A stretch of DNA of 64,000 bases from Helicobacter cholecystus (GTDB lineage: Bacteria; Campylobacterota; Campylobacteria; Campylobacterales; Helicobacteraceae): assembly GCF_003364215.1 (NCBI RefSeq), contig NZ_NXLU01000001.1, positions 186,001 to 250,000 on the forward strand, given 5' to 3'. A program made the position numbers and the translations under genes. The notes beneath the pieces are model-generated. The model did no database searches. It worked only from the letters and a program-made list of their open reading frames with translations, and was not told the origin of the DNA. Positions 20,888-30,125 of the stretch are shown here, one piece after another. The first letter of the stretch is position 1, and each line of letters starts with the position of its first letter.

Positions 20888-21255
20888 TGGTGGAGCTGTG
20901 GGGGATCGAACCCCAGTCCAAAAACCAAACCCACAAAGACCTCTACATGTTTAGATAGGGTTGAAAAACTTAAACATAGAGGCTCAACCCCCAAAACACC
21001 CTATATCGCAACCTATTTTCTTAGTCTGTATCCCTAGGTTGAATACAGAAGCAACTAGCTAAGATGACGATTAGATAGATTAGCTAGTATCATCTACCCA
21101 ATCGGCTCCGAAAGGTTAGTTAAGACTTACGCCGCTGCGTAAGCTGGAGCAAAATTTTTGTTGTTTGCGTTTAATTTTAAACTGGCAGGATTACGGAATG
21201 CCATCCGACATGCAGTCTAAGTTATTTGGCTCCTGTCGAAAGCCAAGTCAGCCCC
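20888..21255 (-). ncRNA. ssrA: Transfer-messenger RNA (tmRNA)
   Basis: Minus-strand RNA of about 368 nt. The 5' end GGGGCTGACTTGGC pairs with the 3' end CAGCTCC-ACCA over seven acceptor-stem pairs (one G-U); the T-arm GGGGTTCGATCCCC and an encoded CCA are present. The tag frame (stop TAA at 21127-21129, GCA resume codon at 21166-21168) reads ANNKNFAPAYAAA, close to the Campylobacter/Helicobacter tag pattern of an NN start followed by APAYA. With SmpB it rescues stalled ribosomes and marks the peptide for proteolysis. A TATAAT box lies 12 nt upstream. Confidence 0.97.
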
Positions 21256-21266
21256 AGAACTTTGGT

Positions 21267-21272
21267 ATTATA
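21267..21272 (-). promoter_or_regulatory. -10 box of ssrA
   Basis: Perfect TATAAT on the minus strand, 11 nt upstream of the mature tmRNA 5' end, so transcription would start only a few nt before the mature end. Confidence 0.75.
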
Positions 21273-21359
21273 GCTTTTTTTGGTTTTTGTGTTGGCCCTG
21301 TTTAAATTTTGCTCTCTTTTCTTTAAAAAGCCAAAGATATGTATTGGGGCGAGATAAGA

Positions 21360-21365
21360 TATAAT
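21360..21365 (+). promoter_or_regulatory. -10 box of the serS operon
   Basis: Perfect TATAAT 67 nt upstream of the serS ATG, divergent from the ssrA promoter, with an AT-rich upstream region. Likely drives serS through comF. Confidence 0.6.
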
Positions 21366-21431
21366 AAAAAACAGCATCACCAATCTAGAAGATTATTACA
21401 ATCAATAAAGAGATGTTTTAAAGGGGAAAAA

Positions 21432-22709
21432 ATGATTGACACTAAAGCCTTAATTGCAGATTTTGATGCAGTTGCACAAAAACTCAGAATCAAAAAAGTT
21501 GACAGTATTGTTCTTGCAAAACTTAAAGAAAGCGCACTTGCTTATAAAGAGAATAAGCAAAAACTTGAAGAACTTCAAGCAAGTCAAAATGCCAATTCTA
21601 AACTCTTTGCCCAATATCAAAGAGAGGGAAAAAACATTGTAGAACTTAAAGAGAAGCTAGAGGCCAATAAGCAAAATATACAAATCCTTACTCAAAGTGT
21701 TGATGAGCTTGAAAATGCTCTTTACTCCTTACTTCATAATATTCCTAATATTCCTGATGAGAAAACTCCTGAGGGTGAGGATGAAAATGACAATATAGAG
21801 CTTAAAAAGATTCTTACTCCTAGAGAATTTGACTTCACTCCAAAAGAGCATTGGGAATTAGCCCAAAAAAATGGTTGGATTGATTTTTTGGCGGGAGTAA
21901 AACTTGCAAAAAGTCGTTTCAGTGTGCTTAGAGGTGAGGGGGCAAGATTGAATAGGGCATTAATGAATTTTATGCTTGATTATAATCAGCGCAGAGGATT
22001 TGAAATTATTGCCACACCTGTTATTGTTAATCGAACTTGTCTTTTTGGGACAGGGCAACTTCCAAAATTTGAAGAGGATATGTTTAAAATCACCTCAAAA
22101 GTTGAAGAGCTTGATGGGAGTGAATGCGAGAATGATTTATTTTTAATTTCAACCTCTGAGATTACACTCACAAATCTTTACAGTGATGAGATTATTCCTG
22201 TAGAAAATCTCCCGATTAAAATGACAGCTTGCACCCCCTGTTTTAGAAAAGAAGCAGGAAGTGCGGGGAGAGATACAAGAGGAATGATTCGCCAACATCA
22301 ATTTGATAAAGTTGAGCTTGTTGCGCTCACTCATCCTAATGAAAGTGAGGCAATGCAAGAATATATGATAGAGACTGCATCAGGAATTCTTAAAGAGCTT
22401 GGATTGCCTCATAGAATGATCCAGCTTTGTGGTGGAGATTTAGGATTTAGTGCAAGCAATACTGTAGATATTGAAGTGTGGCTTCCAGGTCAAGGAAAAT
22501 ATCGTGAGATTAGTTCTGTATCCAATACTCGAGATTTTCAAGCTAGAAGGGCAAAAATTCGCTACAAAGAGAATAAGAAGAATGCCTTAGTGCATACGCT
22601 CAATGGTTCTTCACTTGCAGTAGGTAGAACACTTGTTGCTATTATGGAAAATTATCAAAATGCAGATGGAAGTATTAGTATTCCCGAGGTTTTAAGAAAG
22701 TATCTCTAA
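21432..22709 (+). CDS. serS: Seryl-tRNA synthetase
   Basis: 425 aa class II synthetase. N-terminal coiled-coil tRNA arm (about residues 30-110), motif 2 [20 protein letters not shown], and motif 3 region ending [20 protein letters not shown] chose the ATG at 21432, which has AAGGGG just upstream and begins with the family N-terminus [14 protein letters not shown]; the longer frame from 21339 has no ribosome-binding site. The TPR gene starts 1 nt after the stop. Confidence 0.95.
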   Translation: MIDTKALIADFDAVAQKLRIKKVDSIVLAKLKESALAYKENKQKLEELQASQNANSKLFAQYQREGKNIVELKEKLEANKQNIQILTQSVDELENALYSLLHNIPNIPDEKTPEGEDENDNIELKKILTPREFDFTPKEHWELAQKNGWIDFLAGVKLAKSRFSVLRGEGARLNRALMNFMLDYNQRRGFEIIATPVIVNRTCLFGTGQLPKFEEDMFKITSKVEELDGSECENDLFLISTSEITLTNLYSDEIIPVENLPIKMTACTPCFRKEAGSAGRDTRGMIRQHQFDKVELVALTHPNESEAMQEYMIETASGILKELGLPHRMIQLCGGDLGFSASNTVDIEVWLPGQGKYREISSVSNTRDFQARRAKIRYKENKKNALVHTLNGSSLAVGRTLVAIMENYQNADGSISIPEVLRKYL

Positions 22710-22710
22710 G

Positions 22711-25065
22711 ATGAAGGTTACGCAATTTAAAGATAGTTTTTTCTCTATGATTAAAGCAATTGGAGAGTTTTTTAAACGAAATATTCACACTAAAGAAAAT
22801 AGAACTTCTTCTTATGTAGTTTTAGCTCTATTGGGTGGACTTTTTATTTTTTATCTTTTCTATACCCTCATTGCAGATACAAGAGCAGGGGGATTAACTT
22901 CTAAAGAAGTGCAAATCCAATTAGAAAAAGAAACAAAAGAATCAGAAGAAAAGGTGCAAGAAGGGCAACTTTTGCAAAGAGATTTGGTCTATTCTCCCCC
23001 TAATAATGAACTCTCAGAGATGATTGCAAAAGCAAATATTCTTTATAACAATGGAAGAGTGGAGGACGCATTAGAAATCTTTAATAAACTTGCTCTGTAT
23101 TCTCAATCTTTGGCAAATTATAATCTTGGTGTGATTAAAATTGTCGAAGGACGTTATAAAGAAGCAGAAGAAATTTTTAATCGTGCAATTGATGGGGGGG
23201 ATGATGTATCACTCTCTGCAATTAATGCTGCTTATGTTGCTTATAAACTTGGAAATCAGCAGGCATTTTCTGATTATTTGCAACTTGCAAACTCTAAATT
23301 AATTGATTCAAGAAATGCTCCTTTTTATTCTTATCTCTATGGGATAACTTCTTATTACAATAGACATTATTTTGAAAGCCTCTCTCCTCTTCTTCACCCT
23401 AATACTCAAGACTATGAACAACAAAACAATCTCTTAGCTTCAAAGATTTTTCTTATTTTTAATGATGATGTTAATGCATTAAAACATTTAGAGAAGTCTG
23501 CAAATAAGGAAGATTTCTTAGCTCTTGGTATGCTGTATGCACGTAATGGAGATTATCAGAAAGCAAGAGATAAGATTGAAGAATATCTTCTTAACAAACC
23601 TCGCGATCTTCAAGCGATTAATGCTCTTGAGCTAGTCAATCTTAAACTTAGAAATTATACAGAGGCTGCAAGACTATTAGATTCCTTTCTTGAAAAAAAG
23701 ATGCCCTTTAAAATTAAAACAGGATTAAATGAAGATTTATTTGATATTAATATTGCTCAACAAACTTTTTGGAATCGCAAATTTGAACACCGCCAATCAT
23801 TGCAGTATAAGATTTTATTTTATTATGCGCCTTATAAAGTTTTTGATAGTCAAGAAGTGTTTCGAATCCTCTCTGAGGGGAATTTTGAGTGGGGTGCAGG
23901 GAGAATTGATGAAAGCTCGGATTCTTACATTCGAAGCAAAACAATCTCAAAAATCAATCGTGATATTGCTAATGGATTAAAGGAGATCTACAATGGAGAT
24001 TTAAGAAATGCATTAAAAATCTTCCTTAAAAATGCCAAAACTTATTCTCAACACTCCGTGTTGTTTTATGATATTGGGCTTATTTATGCCCAGTTAGGAG
24101 ATTTTGAAAAAGCCTTTACGTATTTCTCTAGGGCTTATTATCTTAATAATAAAGATATCCTCTCAGGAATCTTTGCAGTGATGAGCGGTCAGCTTGTTTA
24201 TCAGGATACTTCAAGGATTGAGAGTTCAATTAGTGTAGATTTTGCAAATCTTGATTTTAAAAATGATGAGGAGAAGACTTTTTTATTTGAGCTTTTTGAA
24301 TACAGTAAAAGCGGAAAAACCTCTTTCTTGAGCTTTTCAAATAATGTAACAGTGGCAAATCACCCTATATACTATGCCTTTGGTGCAGTGAGTGCAATGG
24401 GGAGAGTGGATGGCCCAAAACTTATAGAATGTTTTTCAAAACTGAGAGAAATACAACCCAATGACTTGGTCACAAATATCTTGTATGAAATTTCTAAAAA
24501 CTTTGGAAAAAATCTTAAAGATATTTCTTTGAATTTCTCACAAAACTTTCGAGAGGGAAATTTCTCCAACTTGCATTCACTCTATTATGGCGGAGCATTA
24601 GTGAGAGAGCTTTATATTTATTTAGCCTTTGTTACAGGAAGTCTTTCTTATATAATTGAAGAATTGCAAAACAGGCTTATTTCTGAGGATAAATCTCCTA
24701 ATGGAACAATGCAAGCCCTTGGTTTAGCCTATATTTATCATCAAGATTTTGAAAAGGCTTTTGCAACTTATAATACATTGATTGATAATCTTGGAGAAGA
24801 TGATGCAAGAACGAAATTCTTAGGAGCAGTGAGTGCAATTGGCGCAGAGCATTACAATAATGCTGTAGCCCTGCTCCAGATCTCAAAGCTTGATTCTATT
24901 GCATCTTTAGAGAGTCGTTATGCACTTGGGCTTCTTTATCAACAAGCAGGGAATATTAAAAGTGCAATAATGCTCTTTGATGGGATTGCAAATAAAAATT
25001 TTAGATCTGAGTTTTTTGATTTTCAAATTGATTCAAGTGATTTATTAGAGGCAGAGCAGAAGTGA
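22711..25065 (+). CDS. Membrane-anchored tetratricopeptide-repeat protein (HP1479-like position)
   Basis: 784 aa. One N-terminal membrane segment (about residues 33-56, SSYVVLALLGGLFIFYLFY), then many helical TPR-like repeats on the periplasmic side, e.g. ANYNLGVIKIVEGRYKEAEEIF, VLFYDIGLIYAQLGDFEKAF and ALGLLYQQAGNIKSAIMLF. In H. pylori a protein of unknown function occupies the same place between serS and uvrD. The neighbours include flgA, so a flagellar role is conceivable but unproven. Contains a G7 run (23194-23200), too short to be a likely switch. Confidence 0.8.
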   Translation: MKVTQFKDSFFSMIKAIGEFFKRNIHTKENRTSSYVVLALLGGLFIFYLFYTLIADTRAGGLTSKEVQIQLEKETKESEEKVQEGQLLQRDLVYSPPNNELSEMIAKANILYNNGRVEDALEIFNKLALYSQSLANYNLGVIKIVEGRYKEAEEIFNRAIDGGDDVSLSAINAAYVAYKLGNQQAFSDYLQLANSKLIDSRNAPFYSYLYGITSYYNRHYFESLSPLLHPNTQDYEQQNNLLASKIFLIFNDDVNALKHLEKSANKEDFLALGMLYARNGDYQKARDKIEEYLLNKPRDLQAINALELVNLKLRNYTEAARLLDSFLEKKMPFKIKTGLNEDLFDINIAQQTFWNRKFEHRQSLQYKILFYYAPYKVFDSQEVFRILSEGNFEWGAGRIDESSDSYIRSKTISKINRDIANGLKEIYNGDLRNALKIFLKNAKTYSQHSVLFYDIGLIYAQLGDFEKAFTYFSRAYYLNNKDILSGIFAVMSGQLVYQDTSRIESSISVDFANLDFKNDEEKTFLFELFEYSKSGKTSFLSFSNNVTVANHPIYYAFGAVSAMGRVDGPKLIECFSKLREIQPNDLVTNILYEISKNFGKNLKDISLNFSQNFREGNFSNLHSLYYGGALVRELYIYLAFVTGSLSYIIEELQNRLISEDKSPNGTMQALGLAYIYHQDFEKAFATYNTLIDNLGEDDARTKFLGAVSAIGAEHYNNAVALLQISKLDSIASLESRYALGLLYQQAGNIKSAIMLFDGIANKNFRSEFFDFQIDSSDLLEAEQK

Positions 25066-27107
25066 TTTTTTTGGAAGGGTTGAACTCTAAACAAAGAGAA
25101 GCAGTTGAATATATTGATGGGGCATTATTGCTTCTTGCGGGTGCGGGAAGTGGTAAAACCAAAACTCTTATTTCCCGTCTAGCTTATCTTATTGGTGTGG
25201 TGGGGATTGATCCTAGCAGTATCTTATGCCTTACCTTTACCAATAAAGCAAGTGTAGAAATGAGAGAGAGGGCAATAGGACTTCTAAGAAATGAGGGAAT
25301 GGGAGTAAAAAATCCTCCTCTACTTTGCACATTTCATAAATTTGGACTTTTATTTTTAAAACACTCGATTTCTTATTTGGATAGAGAATGCAATTTTGTG
25401 CTTATTGATAGTGATGATGCAAAAAAGATTATCAAGAGTTTTGAGAGTAAGATTGCAACCTCAACACTCTTGAGTGCAATTTCATTTTATAAAAATGCCA
25501 CACTCTCACCTTCTGAAGTTTTACAAAATGTTTCAGATACTCAAGAGAGACAAATAGCTAAAATTTATGAACAATACCAAGACTATCTTAAGCGCAATAA
25601 TCTTGTAGATTTTGATGATTTACTCTATCTGACTTATTTAGTTTTAGAACAAAATCCCTCCTTAGCACAAGATTATTCTAAAAAATATTCCTACATTATG
25701 GTTGATGAGTATCAAGACACCAATCCCTTGCAATACAAAATCTTAAAGCTTCTTACTTGTACTCATCAAAATCTATGTGTTGTAGGCGATGATGATCAGA
25801 GTATTTATGGTTGGAGGGGTGCAGATATTCGTAATATTTTAGAATTCACCCAAGATTTTAGAGATGCCAAGATGATTAAACTTGAGCAAAACTATCGCTC
25901 TACTCCTGAGATTTTAAAAGTTGCTAATGCACTCATTGAGAAGAATTCTGAACGTTTGGGAAAAGTGCTAGAGCCAATGCTTGAGAGTGGAAGAGAGGTG
26001 CAGGTCAATTCTTATAAGAGTGATCGAATTGAGATGGAGGCAATCAGCAAGAAAATTAAAGCCCTGCATCAAGAGGGGGTAGAGTTTGGAGATATTGCCA
26101 TTCTCTACCGCCTTAATGGAATGTCAAAGGGTGTGGAAGATGGATTGCTTAAGGCTAGGCTTCCTTATAAGATGATAGGCACTGTGAGATTTTATGAGAG
26201 AGCAGAGATTAAAGATGTGGTGAGCTATCTCAGAGTGATGGTCAATATTGATGATGATTTTTCTTTGCTCAGAGTGCTTAATCGTCCTAAAAGAGGTTTT
26301 GGCAAAGCTTCTGAAGAAAAACTTCTTGCAGGGGCAAGGGGAAGAAAAATCAGTGAATTTTTTGCAAATGAAAATGAGTGCAAGTCTTGTATTGGAGAGA
26401 AAAACTACAAGATTCTTAAAGAGTTTTTTATTCTAATTGCTGAGCTTAAAGATGCTCTTTTGGAATCTTTTGAAAAATTTGAAGATTTTTTTAGTCAAAG
26501 GATTAATATTTTAAATGAATATCCTTTAGCAGAGAGAGAAGAGAGGGGAAGTAATCTTAAGGAGCTTTTTACTTCTTTAAAAGAGGAAATAAAAGAGGGC
26601 AAGAGCTTAGAAGATTTTCTTAATGAGCTTTCTTTAAGCTCTGATGCAGATAAAGAAATGTCCAATAGTATCTCTTGTATGAGTATTCATCTAAGCAAGG
26701 GATTGGAGTTTGATTATGTTTTTGTTATAGGGTGTGAAAATGGATTTTTCCCACTTTTAGGCGAGAGTGGAGATATGGAAGAGGAAAGGCGTTTGGGTTA
26801 TGTGGCCTTTACACGAGCTAAAAAAGAGCTTTATCTTAGTTATGCACACACCCGCTATTATCGTGGAAAAGCCTCAAATCTACCCCCCTCAAGATTTCTC
26901 TATGAATCTAATCTCTTAAGTGATGATTGTCAAGAAGTCTTCTCTTTGGGAGGAGAGATTATGAGTGTAGGTGCAATGGTAAGGCATAAGATTTTTGGAA
27001 TTGGAAGAGTTCTTGAGGTGAGTGGGAAGGGCAAAGAGATGAAAGTGAGGGTAAGTTTTGGGGGCAGTGAGAGAATGATCCTTGCCTCATTTTTGGAATT
27101 ATTATGA
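25062..27107 (+). CDS. uvrD: UvrD/Rep-family ATP-dependent DNA helicase
   Basis: 681 aa SF1A helicase. Walker A LLAGAGSGKTKTL, motif II VDEYQDTNPLQ, motif III GDDDQSIYGWRGAD, motif V IHLSKGLEFDYVFVIG, motif VI GYVAFTRAKKELYLSY. Unwinds DNA in mismatch or excision repair and restrains recombination. The GTG at 25062 overlaps the TPR gene's stop by 4 nt (GTGA); a TTG three codons on is an alternative. Confidence 0.94.
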   Translation: MIFLEGLNSKQREAVEYIDGALLLLAGAGSGKTKTLISRLAYLIGVVGIDPSSILCLTFTNKASVEMRERAIGLLRNEGMGVKNPPLLCTFHKFGLLFLKHSISYLDRECNFVLIDSDDAKKIIKSFESKIATSTLLSAISFYKNATLSPSEVLQNVSDTQERQIAKIYEQYQDYLKRNNLVDFDDLLYLTYLVLEQNPSLAQDYSKKYSYIMVDEYQDTNPLQYKILKLLTCTHQNLCVVGDDDQSIYGWRGADIRNILEFTQDFRDAKMIKLEQNYRSTPEILKVANALIEKNSERLGKVLEPMLESGREVQVNSYKSDRIEMEAISKKIKALHQEGVEFGDIAILYRLNGMSKGVEDGLLKARLPYKMIGTVRFYERAEIKDVVSYLRVMVNIDDDFSLLRVLNRPKRGFGKASEEKLLAGARGRKISEFFANENECKSCIGEKNYKILKEFFILIAELKDALLESFEKFEDFFSQRINILNEYPLAEREERGSNLKELFTSLKEEIKEGKSLEDFLNELSLSSDADKEMSNSISCMSIHLSKGLEFDYVFVIGCENGFFPLLGESGDMEEERRLGYVAFTRAKKELYLSYAHTRYYRGKASNLPPSRFLYESNLLSDDCQEVFSLGGEIMSVGAMVRHKIFGIGRVLEVSGKGKEMKVRVSFGGSERMILASFLELL

Positions 27108-27955
27108 GATTGTCTTTATTTTTTTTATTTGTATTTTTTGCTTTTGGGGTGAATTTGCAAGAAGAATACAAAGTCAAAGGCAATGAGATTTATTCTAATG
27201 ATCTTATTGCTGATGCTCCAAGATTTTTTATTGCTCGCTTTGGAGATACTTTTGAATTTGAAATTCCCTCTGCTGATCTTATTGCTCTTTTTAAACGTTA
27301 TGGAATAAAACTTGAGGCAACAAAAGATATGACAAAGTTTATTTATCAAACTCCAAAAGCATTTGCAAATCTTCAAAAGCAGGTGAAAAAGTTTTTTTTA
27401 CAGGCCTATCCTTCACTTAAAATTAAAACAATTTATCTCAAACCCTTAAGTAAGGCTTCAGACACTTCTTTTGAGGCCTTACTTACCCCCTCTGTGCTTA
27501 AAAAGTCAAAATTTGAATTTTTAGCAAAAAGCACCCCCAAAGAGGGGGGGATTATTTTTGCCTGTGAAATTGTAGGGGAGATTGAAGTCTATTTAGCCAG
27601 TGAGGATATTCGTTCACGTCAAATATTTAACCCAAGCAATATCCAAAAACAAAATATTGCTTTTAAAGGATTTTTACAAGAGCCCGCATTGTATGAAGAT
27701 TTAATGAATTCTCAAGCTAAAGGTTTTATCAAAAAAGCTCAAATCATCACGCGCAATAAACTCTCCCCTAGAACCTTGATTGAAAAAGGAGGGATGATTG
27801 ATGTGGTGTTGCAAGAGGGGGGAGTAAGGGTTGAGATGAGAGTAGAAGCTTTAAAGAGTGGTTCTTTGGGCGAAGTGATTCCCGCAAGAAACCCCACAAG
27901 TAAAAAAAATTTAAAAATCAAGGTGATTGCTGAGGGTAAGGGGGAGGTTTTATGA
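27104..27955 (+). CDS. flgA: Flagellar P-ring assembly chaperone FlgA
   Basis: 283 aa. Cleavable signal peptide (MRLSLFFLFVFFAFG), a divergent N-terminal region, then the SAF/ChapFlgA domain with LYEDLMNSQAKGFIKKAQIITRNKLSPRTLI and the C-terminal EGGVRVEMRVEALKSGSLGEVIPARN. Periplasmic chaperone for FlgI. Overlaps uvrD by 4 nt and ubiX by 4 nt, so a flagellar gene is buried in a housekeeping operon, as in H. pylori. Contains a G7 run at 27544-27550. Confidence 0.85.
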   Translation: MRLSLFFLFVFFAFGVNLQEEYKVKGNEIYSNDLIADAPRFFIARFGDTFEFEIPSADLIALFKRYGIKLEATKDMTKFIYQTPKAFANLQKQVKKFFLQAYPSLKIKTIYLKPLSKASDTSFEALLTPSVLKKSKFEFLAKSTPKEGGIIFACEIVGEIEVYLASEDIRSRQIFNPSNIQKQNIAFKGFLQEPALYEDLMNSQAKGFIKKAQIITRNKLSPRTLIEKGGMIDVVLQEGGVRVEMRVEALKSGSLGEVIPARNPTSKKNLKIKVIAEGKGEVL

Positions 27956-28515
27956 AAAAGCTTGTGATTGCTATCAGTGGGGCAAGTGCAACAACTTTGG
28001 CATTAAAATTCCTCAAGGAGGTTCAAAAAACTCAACACTGCTATGCTATTCTCTCAGAAAGTGCCAAAATCGTCGCATTTAAAGAAAGAGGAGAGGATCT
28101 ACAAAAAAAGATTGAAGATATGGGGATAAAAGTCTATCAAGAGAGTGAAATATGGGCAGGAATTGCTTCAGGGAGTTTTGGAGTTAATGCCATGGCAATT
28201 ATTCCTACAAGTATGAATACTTTAGCAAAGATTGCTTGTGGAATGAGTGATGATCTTATCTCGCGTTGTGCGGCTGTGATGCTCAAAGAAAAAAAAACTC
28301 TACTTTTAGCCCCTAGAGAAATGCCTTTTTCTGCTATCGCTCTAGAGAATATGAGTAAACTTGCTTCTTTGGGGGTCATTATCGCACCTCCAGTTTTAGG
28401 ATATTATTCAGAGGTTAAGAGCTTAGAGTTGATGGAAGATTTTTTGGTAGGAAAATGGCTAGATGTATTGGGAATACAAAATAGTTTATATCAAAGATGG
28501 GAAGATAAGAAATGA
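27952..28515 (+). CDS. ubiX: Flavin prenyltransferase UbiX
   Basis: 187 aa flavoprotein of the PAD1/UbiX family. Attaches a dimethylallyl unit to FMN to make the cofactor for UbiD decarboxylases. N-terminal [41 protein letters not shown] (substrate/FMN contacts) and [18 protein letters not shown] are diagnostic. Overlaps flgA and coaD by 4 nt each. Confidence 0.93.
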   Translation: MKKLVIAISGASATTLALKFLKEVQKTQHCYAILSESAKIVAFKERGEDLQKKIEDMGIKVYQESEIWAGIASGSFGVNAMAIIPTSMNTLAKIACGMSDDLISRCAAVMLKEKKTLLLAPREMPFSAIALENMSKLASLGVIIAPPVLGYYSEVKSLELMEDFLVGKWLDVLGIQNSLYQRWEDKK

Positions 28516-29000
28516 GAAAAATTGCAATTTATCCAGGAACTTTTGATCCACTCACAAATGGGCATTTTGATATTTTGTATCGCAGTATTGAAATTTTTGA
28601 TGAGGTGATTGTCGCAGTAGCAAAAAATACTTCAAAATCTCCCCTATTTACCCTTAAGGCACGTTGTGAAATTTTAGAATTATGCTTAAAAGATTTAGCA
28701 AGAGTGCGGGTGCAAGCTTTTGATACACTTTTGGCTGATTTTGCCAAAAAGGAAGGGGCGAGTGTGATTTTAAGAGGGTTAAGAGCTGTGAGTGATTTTG
28801 AATATGAGCTTCAAATGGGTTATGCTAATCAATCTTTAAATCCTAAGCTTGAAACATTATACTTGATGCCAACATTGCAAAATGCTTTTGTGAGCTCCTC
28901 AATTGTAAGAAATATTTTAAGCTATGGAGGAAAAATTTCCCATCTTGTTCCTAGGGGTGTAGTAGAATATCTCAAAGCAAAGGGTTATAAATGTATGTAG
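28512..29000 (+). CDS. coaD: Phosphopantetheine adenylyltransferase
   Basis: 162 aa nucleotidyltransferase making dephospho-CoA. Signature [16 protein letters not shown] at the N-terminus, the [14 protein letters not shown] segment and the C-terminal [13 protein letters not shown] motif. Overlaps ubiX by 4 nt and tmk by 10 nt. Confidence 0.96.
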   Translation: MRKIAIYPGTFDPLTNGHFDILYRSIEIFDEVIVAVAKNTSKSPLFTLKARCEILELCLKDLARVRVQAFDTLLADFAKKEGASVILRGLRAVSDFEYELQMGYANQSLNPKLETLYLMPTLQNAFVSSSIVRNILSYGGKISHLVPRGVVEYLKAKGYKCM

Positions 29001-29557
29001 CAATTGAAGGGATTGATACTGCAGGTAAAAGCACGCAAATTTCACTGCTTCAAAAAGCATTTCCTCAAGCATTTTTTACTTTAGAACCAGGAGGAAGTGA
29101 GCTTGGCAAAAGGTTGAGAGAGATTTTATTAGAGAGTGAAATGCACTTAAGTGATCGGGCAGAATTTTTGCTTTTTTTATCAGATCGAGCAGAACATACC
29201 CATAAGGTTTTACTTCCCCATAGCAATGAGTTTATTATCTCTGATCGCTCTTTAATTTCAGGGATTGCTTATGCTCAAACCTTGTCTTTTGAGCAAAGCA
29301 TTGCTCTTAATCTCTTTGCGACACAAAATATAAAGCCAGATTTAGTCATTCTCTTAGAGCTTCAAAAAGAAGAATTAAGTAAAAGATTACAGGCCAAAAA
29401 GCAAGATAATATTGAGCTTAGAGGGTTAGAGTATTTGCTTGAGATTCAAAATAGAATGGTGTTAGCAGCTCAAAAGTTAGGCATAAGATTGGAGAGAATT
29501 GATGCAACTTTGGAGATTGAGGAAATTCATACAAGGATTAAAAAGGCATTGAGTTGA
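28991..29557 (+). CDS. tmk: Thymidylate kinase
   Basis: 188 aa P-loop kinase converting dTMP to dTDP. Walker [13 protein letters not shown] at residues 4-15, the DRxxxS motif [13 protein letters not shown], and an ELR-containing lid segment. The ATG lies inside the coaD end; the stop overlaps the comF start (TTGA). Confidence 0.95.
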   Translation: MYVAIEGIDTAGKSTQISLLQKAFPQAFFTLEPGGSELGKRLREILLESEMHLSDRAEFLLFLSDRAEHTHKVLLPHSNEFIISDRSLISGIAYAQTLSFEQSIALNLFATQNIKPDLVILLELQKEELSKRLQAKKQDNIELRGLEYLLEIQNRMVLAAQKLGIRLERIDATLEIEEIHTRIKKALS

Positions 29558-30114
29558 AATGCTTAGTGTGTGGAGCATGGAGTTTAAGGATAATTTGTAA
29601 GAAATGCCAAGAATGTATTGTTTTTAAACCTACAATTCGTTTATTGGGAGATCTTAAAGTTTATAGTTTTTTTGCTTATAGTGAGATTGAAACCTTACTT
29701 TATTATAAATATACCCCCATTGGCTCTAGGGTTTATCAAATCTTATGCAATCTTGCACAAGAATATTTTAGGGAGAATTTCTCTCTCCAAGCTTGGGGTG
29801 TGGGGATAGATGATTGTATTAAAAGGGGATATTCACATAATGGAATTTTTTTGCATACTTTTAAAAAATGTGGGATTAGGCCTATTTATGGAGAGCTTTT
29901 AGCTAAGAATAAGGTGAGTTATGCTGGAAAAACACTCAAGTATCGCCAAGATCATCCCAAAGGGTTTGATACTTCTCTTAAGGGGTGCAAAGATTTAATC
30001 ATCTTTGATGATATTCTCACTACAGGAACAAGTTTGCTTGAAGCCAAAAAGGTGCTTGAAGAAAAGAGTAATGAGATTCTTTTTGCTCTCACACTCTGCA
30101 ATGCAAGAGAGTAG
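29554..30114 (+). CDS. comF: ComF-family phosphoribosyltransferase-like protein
   Basis: 186 aa. Starts at TTG overlapping the tmk stop. N-terminal zinc-binding cysteines (CLVCGAW..ICKKCQEC) and a C-terminal PRTase PRPP loop IIFDDILTTGTSLLEAK. ComF proteins are needed for DNA uptake in naturally competent bacteria, probably in handling incoming single strands. Last gene of the serS operon, converging on mfd with 11 nt between stops. Confidence 0.85.
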   Translation: MKCLVCGAWSLRIICKKCQECIVFKPTIRLLGDLKVYSFFAYSEIETLLYYKYTPIGSRVYQILCNLAQEYFRENFSLQAWGVGIDDCIKRGYSHNGIFLHTFKKCGIRPIYGELLAKNKVSYAGKTLKYRQDHPKGFDTSLKGCKDLIIFDDILTTGTSLLEAKKVLEEKSNEILFALTLCNARE

Positions 30115-30125
30115 GGGTGCAAAAT

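Noticed and set aside
20888-20920. Integration site at the tmRNA 3' end
   Set aside because: No integrase gene and no duplicated 3'-end sequence were seen in the flanking DNA.
20767-20994. 75-codon minus-strand frame
   Set aside because: It overlaps the 3' end of the tmRNA and has no ribosome-binding site; the RNA explains the sequence.
23194-23200. G7 run in the TPR gene as a phase switch (likewise G7 at 27544-27550 in flgA)
   Set aside because: Both genes are in frame and the runs are clearly shorter than the 10-12-base tracts seen elsewhere.
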